NCBI GenBank assembly: GCA_027405735.1
Contig: JAPEHQ010000007.1
Coordinates: 1,637,001-1,701,000 of the forward strand
Length of the DNA stretch: 64,000 nucleotides
DNA from: Mucor racemosus
Taxonomy: Eukaryota > Mucoromycota > Mucoromycetes > Mucorales > Mucoraceae
Reading direction: 5' to 3'
Shown here: positions 49,963-62,771 of the stretch, in pieces
Position numbering within the stretch: the first letter of the stretch is position 1
Layout: every line of letters begins with the position of its first letter
Program-made: the position numbers and the translations under genes
The notes under the pieces: generated by a model
Databases searched by the model: none
What the model saw: only the letters and a program-made list of their open reading frames with translations
What the model was told of the DNA's origin: nothing

Positions 49963-50071
49963 CTATTTGTCCTTCTTCCAGGAAGGCAAATTACGAAAAA
50001 GCTTTGTTCTGTTTGATGATTTCTTTGTGCCCGTTTCAACTGAGGGTACAATTTGCTGATCATCATCTGTT

Positions 50072-50104
<33 letters not shown>

Positions 50105-50934
50105 GCTGTTGCTACAGTAGCTGCAATCGTTGGTACATTTTTTCTGCTTGAGAATTTGCGTGTGATACCAAATATTGTGTCGCGCTTTCTTTTTTTAGCA
50201 ACAATAACAACTGCCTCATCTTCAGATAATGAAGAAAATGATGAATTAAGTCCTTGTTTCAACTGACCTGTACTGTTGCTTCTATGGAATGTTGATTGAA
50301 GTAAACCCATTGCACGGTTTTTTCTGCTCATTGAAATTGATTGTATTTGGATAGAGGATTCATCACTGCTTGTGTCTTCTTCAGAATTTACCAAACTAGG
50401 TGGTAATGTAGCATCGCTCGTTTGAATGTGGCCTGTACTATTACTACGTTTAGGTATCTTGCGTTGAGATTTGATCAGTTGGTGAATATTGAGAGAATGT
50501 TTACTTGAAGATGAGGGGAAAGTACGAAGAGCGTGTAATAATGGCACCTTTTGTTGTGATAATGCGTCCTTGGCATTATTAACATGTGAGACTTTTGTAG
50601 TCAAAGCAATCATGGCAGTTTTAGGTTTTGTAGATGGCATTATGATGGTCTTGGGCTTATGAGTTAATGATTTCTTTTTGCAATGTCGTTGATGTGAATG
50701 TTTGTTCTTCTTTTTAAGCGTACCATCTGGAAATTTCCATCTTGCAATCCCTGAAAGAGGTTTCTTATGAGGTGTCATTTGATGATAAGCGATATAAATG
50801 ATTGAAAAAACCCAATAAACATGAGAATGCATTACGGCATAAAATGAAATGCCAAAATGTTTCATTTTATCATCGTTTTTCTGTATATTTGATTTGGTTT
50901 TATTTGTATTTTGTGTATTTGAGTTATCAGGCAT
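49963..50934 (-). CDS. Hypothetical basic Ser/Thr-rich protein
   Basis: 323 aa open frame, no recognised domain. It is basic and mostly disordered, with clusters such as KKKNKHSHQRHCKKKS and KKRKRDT, a polythreonine run encoded by an in-frame GTT-complement microsatellite, and two near-identical motifs RSNSTGHI and RSNSTGQL about 80 residues apart, which look like kinase or 14-3-3-type sites. The hydrophobic stretch VYWVFSIIYIAY (about residues 39-50) could be a membrane segment. It could equally be an unspliced in-frame intron, since a GTAATG donor and CTTTCAG acceptor bracket it, which would join SFYA to GIARWKF. The ORF length argues it is real. Confidence 0.6.
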
Positions 50935-52283
50935 TTTGGTAAAAGAAAAAAAAAAGAGACAGAGAGAGAGAGAGAGAGAAAGAAATGGAGTAGATGAAGA
51001 AAAAAAGGAGGAAATTGTGATTTTAAATGAATTTTATGTAAGTTTTAGTATTAATTCTGGGATACAAACCAAATATGGTTCATAAAACTGCTGTATCAAT
51101 TCTTAAAACAGTAAATTTGTTAATTGTTTGAATTTTTTTGCTGTCAAAAAAATAATGATACACAAAATGTATTACAAGAATATATTGCAGCAGGGTCCTT
51201 TTTTTTTCTCTCTTTCAGTAAAAAGTCTATATATATAAAATTATGATCTTCTGTCGATTCGAATGTTTATATTTAGCAGTAGATCTTTTAGGGTATTATT
51301 ACCACATCAGACCAAGTTATAAACTTATTGTGGGGGGAAAAAACCTGTAAATCTTGAATATACATTTGTTGAAAGATAGCCATGATGAGATATCCGAAAA
51401 CAATGCCCGAATACAGATGAGATATATATATATATATTGCAGGTTTTTCATAGCAGTACAAGGTGCTTTGGCAACTTTTTACTTTTTGATAAATAAAGGG
51501 GCATCTTTTAGATTGCTTTTTACATTTGGTCTTCTTTTCATGGAAGCAAAATCTTGAATTTGTAATAAACAAATACCTAAAGTATTCAATGTTTGCACAT
51601 ACCAAATGTCCATATCACAAAACTCTTTCGGTTTCTTATTTCCATTCAATGTATATGAAGAGAATAAAGAGCCCCATGGTAGGATCGTTCGAAAGCAAAA
51701 AACCAAGCTTTATGATATAATGTAATTTTCAAAAAATTATTTAGAGCTAGGAAGAAATGATAATTCATTTTATTTGTAATGAAATTAACCACAAGCCATC
51801 AGTGTCTCTTGTGATATTTTTTTTTTCCTTTCAATGTGTATTTCATTGTCTTTCACAACATCAGAAATATAAGTATAATGCATATTTTTAATTTTGATTG
51901 TTTTGAGCGCAGCAAATTACAGTAATCGGCCCATTTCATTAAAAGCAAGTTTTTATTTTAACTAGCATATAAAAATAATGCTTTGCTCGTCTGAAAAATT
52001 ATTCGCATTTGCGTGAATTTATACTCTTACTTTGTCTCATAATACAACTGCAATTGAATGGAATTTAATTTGAAGTCATTCTGAAACGGCTTGAAAATCC
52101 TATAACAAAAAGCAAATCTTCGCAACCCATACTTCTTATTGATTAAATGTGCGTGCAAAAATAACACTTCAATGGCCTAGGAGAGGGCTTTATCTTGATG
52201 TAAATATTAGTATAAATGTCTTGCTAGATTTGCTTCACTTCAAGAGCCTGCGGAACTGAACAACATCTGCTGGACGTCACTAA
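50935..52283. other. Intergenic between divergent unknown genes
   Basis: Both flanking genes point away, so this holds two promoters. A GA-rich run (about 50957-50980) lies just upstream of the minus-strand gene. Small overlapping open frames at 51288-51720 show no domain. Confidence 0.5.
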
Positions 52284-53657
52284 ATGTTTACCTCTTTCAT
52301 TGAACAGCCGATATTGGATTCCCAACAAACGCGCCGTTTTGCTGCGTTCATTCAACTCTTTATCAAAATCTTAATAATGCTAAGACAAAGGAAAAAGAAG
52401 CTTGAAAAAATGCACGACGCAAAGATCGATTCCTACTTCAAACCTGCACCCAAACCAGGTACATCAAGTAAACCAAAATCTGCTATTAAACGGCAATGTG
52501 AAAATGATGAAAATACAAACTACAACGATGAGAATAGAAAAAAAGCCTTCGCGCCTTCTAGTTCACAACCTAGAAAGCGACAATTTGGAGAAATCAAAGG
52601 TGGACTTCAACCAAAAAACAATAAAAATGATTTCCGTTTACCTCTCGCAGACAAGACTCCAAAAAACCTCTTAAATATCAGTAAGGATAACCATCTCGTG
52701 TCAAGAATGACCAAATCAAAAAGAAACACAACTCCTCCAGGTTTTGCTGTCTTGTGCGATGAAGATATTGAAAAAGGGATTGAAAAAGCTCCCACACCAC
52801 CTATGAGAGATAGCCAGGAAGATGATATTGAAGCTATTGATAGCCAAATTTCCGATAGTCAACAAGATATCGATAGCCAAGTAACAAGTGATTCACCAAA
52901 TAAACCATTGAATTTTGAGCTCAACACACAATTCATTGAAGATAATGGTGATTTGAATACTCAATGGACTGAAGTGACATCTTCTCCTATCGATATTTAT
53001 AAAGATGTTGCTACCGAAACGCAAGATCCAGCCCTCTTTGTTTCCAAAGATGACAATGAACCACCTTTAGATGAAAACCATCAATCTAAAAAAGATCGAC
53101 TTGACATGGAAAACCAAGTTGGCAAAGAAAATCTACTTGATTCAGTAAAGAACTCGCCATCTGAAGAAGATTTATCAAAACATTCATCAACCTCAAATAC
53201 AGAAATCAATAGTGATAACCAAAAAGTTAAAAATGGTAATTATGAAGAAGAGGATGATGATGACTATGGAGACTGGAGCTTAGATAGTGATTTATATGAG
53301 GTGGCCAATACTAATAGAACTGTTGAATTCAGACCAGTTCATCTCTCTGACAGTCTCACAAAATCAATTGCAACTGACGATAATCTATTCAGTGATAATG
53401 AAAGCGAGAACTCGGCACCATTCTTTGATTCAGATAGCCAAGAAGAGGATCATTTTGTTGAGCCAGATGTCGAATTTTCAGTTAATGATTTGGAAACACC
53501 CACCGAGGATGTCATAAAAGAGTCTTTGGCAAGCTACACATTATCGCAAGAGAATGCTGCTTCCCCTAGCCAAATTCATGAACCTTTACCTAATCCTCGA
53601 GGCAAGGACATCCTGGAAAAAATAGAAGAGAAAAATGGAAGTGGCGAGGAAAACTAA
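52284..53657 (+). CDS. Hypothetical acidic, disordered protein with PIP-like motif and SQ/TQ cluster
   Basis: Longest frame 457 aa; a more plausible start is Met32 at 52377 (MLRQRKKKLEKMHDAK), giving 426 aa. Near that N-terminus DAKIDSYF resembles a PCNA-interacting motif (xxxIxxYF). The rest is low-complexity, acidic and Ser/Asn-rich, with many SQ/TQ dipeptides: RDSQED, IDSQIS, DSQQDIDSQV, NTQF, NTQW, ETQD, DSDSQEED. Clusters of this kind are typical of ATM/ATR-type kinase substrates. LPLADKTPKNLL and DYGDWSLDSDL may be short linear motifs. No fold or enzyme domain seen. I infer a DNA replication or repair accessory factor with low-to-moderate confidence. Confidence 0.65.
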   Translation: MFTSFIEQPILDSQQTRRFAAFIQLFIKILIMLRQRKKKLEKMHDAKIDSYFKPAPKPGTSSKPKSAIKRQCENDENTNYNDENRKKAFAPSSSQPRKRQFGEIKGGLQPKNNKNDFRLPLADKTPKNLLNISKDNHLVSRMTKSKRNTTPPGFAVLCDEDIEKGIEKAPTPPMRDSQEDDIEAIDSQISDSQQDIDSQVTSDSPNKPLNFELNTQFIEDNGDLNTQWTEVTSSPIDIYKDVATETQDPALFVSKDDNEPPLDENHQSKKDRLDMENQVGKENLLDSVKNSPSEEDLSKHSSTSNTEINSDNQKVKNGNYEEEDDDDYGDWSLDSDLYEVANTNRTVEFRPVHLSDSLTKSIATDDNLFSDNESENSAPFFDSDSQEEDHFVEPDVEFSVNDLETPTEDVIKESLASYTLSQENAASPSQIHEPLPNPRGKDILEKIEEKNGSGEEN

Positions 53658-54469
53658 ACTGTCTCTTAAGCATCAATCTCTTTATTTACATCTTGCTCAT
53701 ATATCCTACCCTCTTCATCTCACGATTGCTGTTTTAATGATACCCCATATTTTTATATTTACACATTTAGTATACTTACCTTGCTCTTCCCCCCTACTCA
53801 TGCGATTATCAGCTCATTCATTAGCTTTCTTCCTTTGTTCTTTATTCAAATTTAAATAAAATGCCTTCAGTTTTTTAGTATTACAGTTTATTTTGGTGAT
53901 TTGCATATATTGACAAATAAACATGCCAGCCAACGTACGGTATTTCAGTTTATTTACTTGATTTAAGATGAACAAAGTAGAAACAAAATTTGGAAAAATT
54001 AAAATTAACATTTGATGAAATGAAAATGAGATTTGCGATCAAATGAGAGGAGCTTTTAGACAGGTAGAGATTTGATTTGGAATGATTAATATAAAAAAAA
54101 ATGGAACAGGGATAATTGAACGAATACTTCATTTTAAAATGAAACAAAATCCGAAAATTATATTGAATAAGCGTCAAAAATAGTGAATGCACTTTGCTCA
54201 CATACACTTTACATATGCAGATAATCAAAAAAGCATTCAAATATCATCAGTTCTACCGAAATCATCTCATAATGAATATACTACCTTTCTAGTATGCATA
54301 TGATACAGCCAACTAAATCGTATCTAGACTCTTTTGTTTTGCCCAGAAATATTAAGAAAACGAAATGTTAATATTTGCTATAAAATAAGTCAAAATAATA
54401 AATCATTTGTGGGCGACATGAAATGGACGGGGTATTGTAAGTACTGGGGTAAACTTTGTTGCTACGATG
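53658..54469. other. Intergenic, nothing recognised
   Basis: Downstream of the SQ-rich gene up to the right B element. Contains an AATAAA site near 53857; the open frame at 53950-54240 (minus) is AT-driven and not called. Confidence 0.5.
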
Positions 54470-56219
54470 TACTTGAATTATTATGATATTGGAGAGGAGG
54501 TAAGAATAAAACTGAATGTAAATCACCTCTAGCGCAATAATTATAAAGTAAGACTATATTATAATCAAATAAACTACCACACAATATTAACATGTATAAA
54601 GATTTACAGTAATAAGCTTGAATCAAGTGGGTACAGCATCGTAAATTCTTGAAAAATTCTCAAGTATTATAAAATCTCTTATTTTTAAGACTTACAAGGC
54701 TTATAAGTGGAATATTAATTTCGAAAATTATTCTCGTCCAGATCATCAATTTTGACATTTTCTAATTTTTTTTTTCTGCTTTTGCAAATCTAGAGTTAAT
54801 TATACTACCAATCAAAAAAATAAAAAATATACACAGATACAAAATTTAGCGATCTATTTGCTCAATAAAAAATAACAAACATTTTTATTGAAAAATATTA
54901 CATGAAAATCCTTTAACCAAAAATCCGTTTTTGGGCCAAAAGTACCAAGTTTCATTATTTAACATTTAATATTAAGCTTTTATGAAATGCGTATTAGCTA
55001 TAGCTACAATTTTCTCTCACAATGTAGTATATTTAAACGTTTATTCTGGTATCAAAATTTGATTTTTCTGTTTTTTGACGAAAATCACGAGTGTTGGTAA
55101 GGATAAAATGAGCCCCGAAAATGTCCGCTACAAAAACTGAATTTTCAGACCATATGTGGTTAAATATAAGAAAAGTGAAAAAAAAACGCTTTTTTATCTA
55201 AAACTTAGATATACCATAATAGTATAAGAGACTTAGCCGTTCAATCTTGCTATGTTCAGTTACAGCGTCGCTCTACGGATTCGCTTTTCCAATTTTTTAA
55301 TGAATGAATGATATGTTGATATGACAGACGGTTTTTCTGGTAGAAAAATGTATGCTTCTATGGTAACAGATGTTGTCTATTTTGTTTAGTTTATTGTTCA
55401 TGCGCCGTAATGCTGCTTTTACATTGGATGAAATGTGCAATTTAGTAAGGTTTTAATTGCACTAAATAATGTAAAACCTTGAAATTTGTTTCTATTAGGC
55501 GTGTTGTTTCTCCCTTTTTGTTTTCATATTGCAAGGATATATTCACCGTTTGATAAGGCATATCAGACTCTCAAGCATGTATTATTTTCTTTTATCTGAA
55601 TACGCATTCTAACATAAGGGACTACTGTTTTTAATATAAGTAGCAGTCTATATTAGAGACTGATATTTTTATTTTTTAACCGTATTTTAAGATCAAATAT
55701 CATTATTCACTACTGTATTGTGGGACGTACTTCTTGATTACCAAATCAAATCAAAGGCAATAATGATATTTATATCTACTCAATAAAAAGCTAGAATTGG
55801 CTGCAAACCCAAGAAATATTCCGGGAAAGTGATAAATTTTCAAATGTTTTAGAAATACAAAAAAAATCAGATGTCTTGCCTAATAACCATAGCTTTGATC
55901 GTAGCCATGCTTGAAAACAAATCTTCTTACAGCTGACAATTCGTAAACTAAACTAGTAACTTTAAAGAAGGTTAATTTGTTTAAATTTTATGAGTGATAA
56001 AGCAACATCTATAATTTTATTAGATTTGGCTTGCATATAAATTTAAGCAGTAAGTGTCATTTAAGTTTATGCTCTTTTAGCAAAAACTATAGTTGCTGTA
56101 AACATTATAGCTATAAACATATTTACAAATAATAATAATCGTAAATGTATTGGTTCTTGCGTGCATTGCTCTACATCAACAACGTACTGAACAGTATTGT
56201 CTATAATATATATCAATAA

Positions 56220-56777
56220 TGTTTAGGATATTGACTAAATATTGAGCTGGATTATGTAATACTAATAATGAGCGCAGAATGTATGGTTCATCGTAAGTTC
56301 TTAATATGTTATCTGGACATGATCATTAGAGTTAGGAACTGGAAGGAATGATACATATCAACTTTATCTCAATTATGGAATAAGTTGGAGTGATTTTATA
56401 ATACTGTATATTGTATTTAGTCTAAGATGAGGTGATATTATTGAAGCTGAGCCAATGGAAATCGTTACCGACGATTCACATTGGTTTGTTCTGTTATAAA
56501 GAATATTCTATCTACTTAACTTTGCCTCCTACTTGTCGGATCTGATTCTGGTCATATCTATTTACATCAAAACCTCATACAACTGGTCTCCCAACTTATG
56601 AAATCAAGATTCAACTATCGAATGTTATACCCTATATCCGCGCTCCTAAAACATATAAATACCTGATCTTTATACTCATAGCTTGACATCTGCATATTTT
56701 TTCTTATACATATACTTAATAAATATATCTAGTTCTAATTGTATTTTAGCTGATTATCTTAAGTATATATATAAACA
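56220..56777. mobile_element. Solo LTR 2, 558 bp, 5-bp target duplication
   Basis: TGTTTAGGATATTG ... ATATAAACA (6-bp inverted ends TGTTTA/TAAACA), flanked by AATAA at 56215-56219 and 56778-56782. The left copy has the uninterrupted site near 32605-32620. Confidence 0.9.
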
Positions 56778-56864
56778 AATAAAAGCAGCAAATGTAATTT
56801 AAAACCCCATTCCAGTAAAAAATACAATGTAATTTTGAGAACGGCACGATTCTTATGTACAAAC

Positions 56865-57090
56865 CAATTTGTGCACATTCGATCAGCTCATTATTACGCT
56901 CACGGTCAGATTTTATTATTATGCACAAACAGGAATAATAATGATATGCTTATGGGCAATTCTACTATTATGCATACATGGGATTAATGTTATGCGCACG
57001 GACAGAATCTATAATTCTGTACATAAAGGCTTTTCGTTATGCTCGTGTGCAGTTTCTTTTGTTGTGCCCATGTGCAGCATCTTGTTATCT
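56865..57090. repeat. Degenerate minisatellite of about 22-30 bp units (right copy)
   Basis: Successive units share a TTATGCNCAcgg-like core (ATTACGCTCACGG, ATTATGCACAAAC, ATATGCTTATGGG, ATTATGCATACATGG, TTATGCGCACGGAC, TTATGCTCGTGTGC, TTGTGCCCATGTGC). The same array is in the left B copy at about 31560-31626 and 32354-32560, split by solo LTR 1. Confidence 0.6.
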
Positions 57091-57457
57091 TTTTAGCCAT
57101 TATTCAGTGGGCGCAGCAACTCATCAGGCTATAGTGTGCAGCCCACCTAGGCACAACAAAATTATCCTGTGCAGTACGGGTCGGCCGTAGTGCTTTTATA
57201 TATAAATCCTTTAAATTTGTAATTTTATGGACTCTTTTTGAATCCGGTTGTATCATCTTATACTTTTCAAGTTCGATCCGTTATTAGGCTAATAATGTTG
57301 TAGATTGTATTTATGCTTCACTTAAAATAAGCCTTTGAATAATTAGTAGCAGCAGCAATACAGCTGAAACTTAATTTTTGTATAAAATTTCAAGACCTGC
57401 ATCATATAGCTGCTTGGAATATTTAAACAGCCGTGTCCGGGCTGTCCGGTAATTTTT

Positions 57458-57637
57458 TCTAGAGATTTAAAGCTTGGAAATATCGTTAGATGGCCGCTTC
57501 CGGAGATTGTTCGGCTTTTTTGGAAGAGTGACCATTGGCAAAAATATGAATCATATACTGCACTATGTTATATGCCACCAAGTGCCATATCCTATCTCCT
57601 TCTACAGTATCAATACATCTTACAATTTATTGACTAG
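57458..57637 (+). pseudogene. Conserved reading-frame relic in B element
   Basis: A 59-codon open frame (DLKLGNIVRWPLPEIVRLFW then KSDHWQKYESYT) is matched on the minus strand of the left copy (about 30973-30800), where the corresponding peptide DLKLGNVIRWPLPEVVRLFW and KSDHWQKYESYT is retained despite many base changes. It suggests the parental element once coded protein here, in antisense to the direction of the left copy. No family recognised. Confidence 0.45.
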
Positions 57638-57773
57638 GAGATTTATTGAAATGCAAACTCTTGATACTGGATATAAAAGACTCCTAGCGTACTAAGTTTA
57701 TCCAGCGATTACCAATAACGCTTGGATCTCAATTATGACAGCATATTGTTTTATCCCAGTGGTTAATCAATTT

Positions 57774-58235
57774 TGTGGAATATGTACACATTTATCCACT
57801 ATATTGATCTCCATTTTATCTGATTCTCAATTAAAGTACAGCTGACATGAATAGACATTTCACTACTAAATGATATATGCTGATTCATACTAATATAAAT
57901 TTTCTACCAAGCTTCTATCCTAGCAACTTATAGTTAAAGACCAATCAACATACTGTGGATTTAATCACACCATTATGATCAAGGACCCATGAATTCTATG
58001 AATACACCGATTGGTTACTATCAAGATTTATATCTGACAAGGGGTGTTATTGGCTATGTATGGAACTAGGAATGCTTACCTAATCTCTCTGATGAAAACT
58101 ATATAAAGAGGACATTTATTTATTACAAAAGTCCTCAAGTAGAATTTAACTTGATAATAAAACCCTAATGTTATCTAGTCGAATTCCTATTGTTTTTTTA
58201 TACTTTTTTCCGTGAATAGCTCTGTCTGTTCCACA
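57774..58235 (+). mobile_element. Solo LTR 5, 462 bp, 5-bp target duplication
   Basis: TGTGGAATATG ... CTGTTCCACA with 7-bp perfect inverted ends (TGTGGAA/TTCCACA), flanked by AATTT at 57769-57773 and 58236-58240. A TATA-like CTATATAAAGAGG lies near 58098. The left copy has the uninterrupted site at about 30225-30245. Confidence 0.92.
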
Positions 58236-59117
58236 AATTTAAGTAGCAATCAAATCGACATCCAAGCATATTTAGCGCAGCATTGAAACAAGACAACTCA
58301 CAAGCTCTGCAAGAACGGCTAAGCTATGATTGATCCATTTCAATCCATAGATTACTATCAAACAGATCCAATGGTTCAATAGTGCCTTAAATTACATCTC
58401 AGGATCTCAATGTCAAATCAATATAAAAGGCCATACTTTTACATCTAAATAAACGATATCTTGTTTTTATTATACAGTTGAAGAACTGATTGATTACTCA
58501 TTCTTTTATAATTGTATTCTTTTTTAAGTACTACTTATCAATCCTGAAAATATACGACATCGCTCTCAATTTGTAGCGCATGCGCTTCCCGCTAAGCTTG
58601 TCGTCACTCTCCTTTGGTCTACAATTTTAATGCACGTATTTGTGGACATGTATTTGTCAGTTTTTCACTATTTTGTGAATGATAGTAGAGCTTTCCAAAA
58701 ACTGGTAGTAGACATCATCTGGAAAAAATGCCAATTTTGATGGAGGTATAGACAAAACTCAATGTTAGTACATGAATATTAAGCTGTGTAACACAAAAAT
58801 TGAATACAATGAATGAATATAAAGCAATATTTGCCAAAATGGGAGTTAGTATAACATGAGCTAGTATAACGCACAGAAGCTCAAGAGATATTCAACAGAT
58901 GCAGTTGCATTTGGAAATTCAGTTTTTATGGGAAGAAAAACCTAGAATTATAAATTATACTGGATAACCAAAGTACGCATTATTCATCAAACTAAAGACA
59001 GACACCAACTTTCCAATCCACCAGCGTTAAATGCAGATATCAATTGTATAATCTCTACCAATAATACGAAATAATAATATGATAAACTGTATGAATCAAT
59101 TAGTTTGACAATTATAA

Positions 59118-59793
<676 letters not shown>

Positions 59794-61502
59794 TAATAGG
59801 ATCAAGTTTTTAAAGTAATAACAAAAAACTACCAACAGTATACTAGTAAATTGTAATTTAATGCATTGTCGTTAAATATGGTGGAATATTAATGAATTAG
59901 AGAAAATACAACTGGTAAAAAAAAAACTGATACTCAATGTAAAACGAGGTCAAGATTGATAAAAGGTGCATTCATTGTGAGGTGGGAATTGCGACATTTT
60001 GATGGATAGAAATTACAGGACCAGGATATTGCGTTTGCTTCAGGATTTTCAAAAGGGTTTAAAAGCATTCTTCATTAAACTCAACTAGATGTTGAATACT
60101 CACCATATGCGATTAGTATCGTTTTGTCTTTGATTTAATTGTTGTATTATTAAAAATCAAGCTTTTCATAGCTTATAACAATGACAATGGGATGTTTCTG
60201 ATTTCAGATTGACATTTATTATAATGAGGTGGGCTGATGATACGTTTGATACTACTTTAGATGGAACCAGTCCATTTAGTTTATGGAATTTGAATGCAAA
60301 TACCAAGGAATCATTTGTAAGTACTTACTATAAGTTGGTTCTAGTAAAGTATTATTGAATAAATTGGCTTGGGACAAAAAGAGGATAGGATAAAAAGATG
60401 GCAATAGGTTTCTTCAGTGGTGATGGCTATGTTTATGTTTAAGATATGATATTGGAAACTTAAGATTAAAACTTACTCAATGTAAACCACTTTTAATACA
60501 ATAATTATAATGTAAGACTATATTATCATCAAATAAACTACCACACAATATTAACATGAATAAAGATTTACAGTAATAAGCTTGAATCAAGTGGGTACAG
60601 CATCGTAAATTCTTGAAAAATTCTCAAGTATTATAAAATCTCTTATTTTTAAGACTCATAAGGCTTATAAGCGGAATATTAATTTCGAAAATTATTCTTG
60701 TCCAGATCATCAATTTTGACATTTTTTAATTTTTTTTTCTGATTTTGCAAATTTAGAGTTAATTATACTACCAATCAAAAAAATAAAAAATATGCACATA
60801 TGCAAAATTTAGCGATCTATTTGCTCAATAAAAAATAACAAATATTTTTATTGCAAAATATTACATGAAAATCCTTTAATCAAAAATCCGTTTTTGGGCC
60901 AAAAGTACCAAGTTTTATTATTTAACATTTAATATTAAGCTTTTATAAAATGTGTATTAGCCATAGCTACAATTTTCTCTCACAATGTAGTATATTTAAA
61001 CGTTTATTCTGGTATCAAAATTTGATTTTTCTGTTTTTTGACGAAAATCATGAGTGTTGGTAAGGACAAAATGAGCCCCGAAAATGTCCGCTACAAAAAC
61101 TGAATTTTCAGACCGTATGTGGTTAAATATAAGAAAAGTAAATAAAAAAGACGCTTTTTTATCTAAAATTTAGATATACCATAGTATAAGAGACTTAGCC
61201 GCTCAATCTTGCTATGCTCAATTACAGCGTCGCTCTACGGATTCGCTTTTACAATTTTTTAATGAATGTATGATATGACAGACGGTTTTTCTGGTAGAAA
61301 AATGTATGCTTCTATGGTAACAGATATTGCCTATTTTATTTAGTTTATGGTCCATACGTTGAAATACTGCTTTTACATAGGCTGAAATGAGCAATTTAGC
61401 AGGGTTTTAATTGCGCTAAATAATGTAAAGCCTTGCAAATCCTTTTCTACATGTGTTGCTTTCATATTTCAAGGATATCCTCACCATTTGATAAGGCATA
61501 TC

Positions 61503-62771
61503 TTGCAACATATCTATTACCAAGCCTAGTGTACAAGCAACGGTTTTAAAGTCCAAGTTTTGTTAGTACTCATCTCTGTTTGTATATATTTGATGTATGG
61601 AATTAAGTACTTATAATAGGTAAAACTTGTCAAAGCATAAGCACTCGGAGTAAGCAGAGGTCTTGAGATTGAATATATCAAGTCTTCAGAGAGTATTATG
61701 AGCTCATTTGAACCTCTTTTGCTTAAGTATTGATATTACCCAACGTATTCCCAAATTATTCCGCAATATGCTACGTAAATTCACTTCTTTAAAATATAGT
61801 AATTCTGTTGGAAAACAGTTCCAGGTATCAGAAATGTGCCCAAAGATACAAAAAGAACGAAGTTGGGATTTGGATAAATTCGACTGCATTATATATTATT
61901 AAATTATCATTAATTTCACTTGCTTAGTTTATACCTATACACTTTAGAGGGCCGTTGCAGGTGCGATGCAAAAGTAAAATTTATAATAGTTAATAACATG
62001 TACCAAATTGAATTCCCCCTTTTTTTGCAACAAAATAGAGATATGAGAGTATATTTTGATGCATTTGAATTATACGGATTAAATCATCAGTATTAACTGA
62101 GTGATTGAATACCTGTCCTTTTTAATGTATAATGAATAGCGATTAACACGCTACAAAGAACACAAGGAAATGCTTCTAAATAGAGAAGAAATTTTTGATT
62201 TATCCATATTAAAAAAAAACACGAGATACCGAGTTACATCAATGTTTATTGTTTTAGTTCTAGTAGATTCGTTTCAAAAAATGCCTATGCCTTTTCTCAA
62301 TTTTGTGTTTTTAAGAACCTAAAAAAATTGATCTAGATATGTGCATTGTAGTGGCACCGTGAGAAAGTATATGTGTATACAGATACATGGATATTGGTTT
62401 TCTGAATGGACTGAATCACGCAATATTTCTAGAATATGAAACACTCATACTTTGAGGAGATAATGTATCCCAATATGATGATTAAAAAACCATAAGACTA
62501 TACTGATATACTCGATTGATATTAGAATGGTATGCGTTAATATCTATATCAGCTAATATATTGTAGATTCACACAATAAACTGCATGTTTGATTCGTTTT
62601 AGATGATTTCAAATCTTATGATCATTAAAAAAGAATGCTAATAAAGAATACCCTTTATTTTTATCAAGGTAAGCTTTCACGAAATTCATTTGATCATAAT
62701 ATATATATATTTGTTTATTTAATAATTCATACATATGAATATATGAATGCATATGTATGCAGATGATCTGT
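61503..62771. other. Intergenic, nothing recognised
   Basis: Between the right B element and the transporter 3' end. Short open frames at 61704-61902 have no domain. Confidence 0.45.

Noticed and set aside
53950..54240. 96-residue minus-strand frame
   Set aside because: AT-driven, no domain, lies in the 3' flank of another gene.
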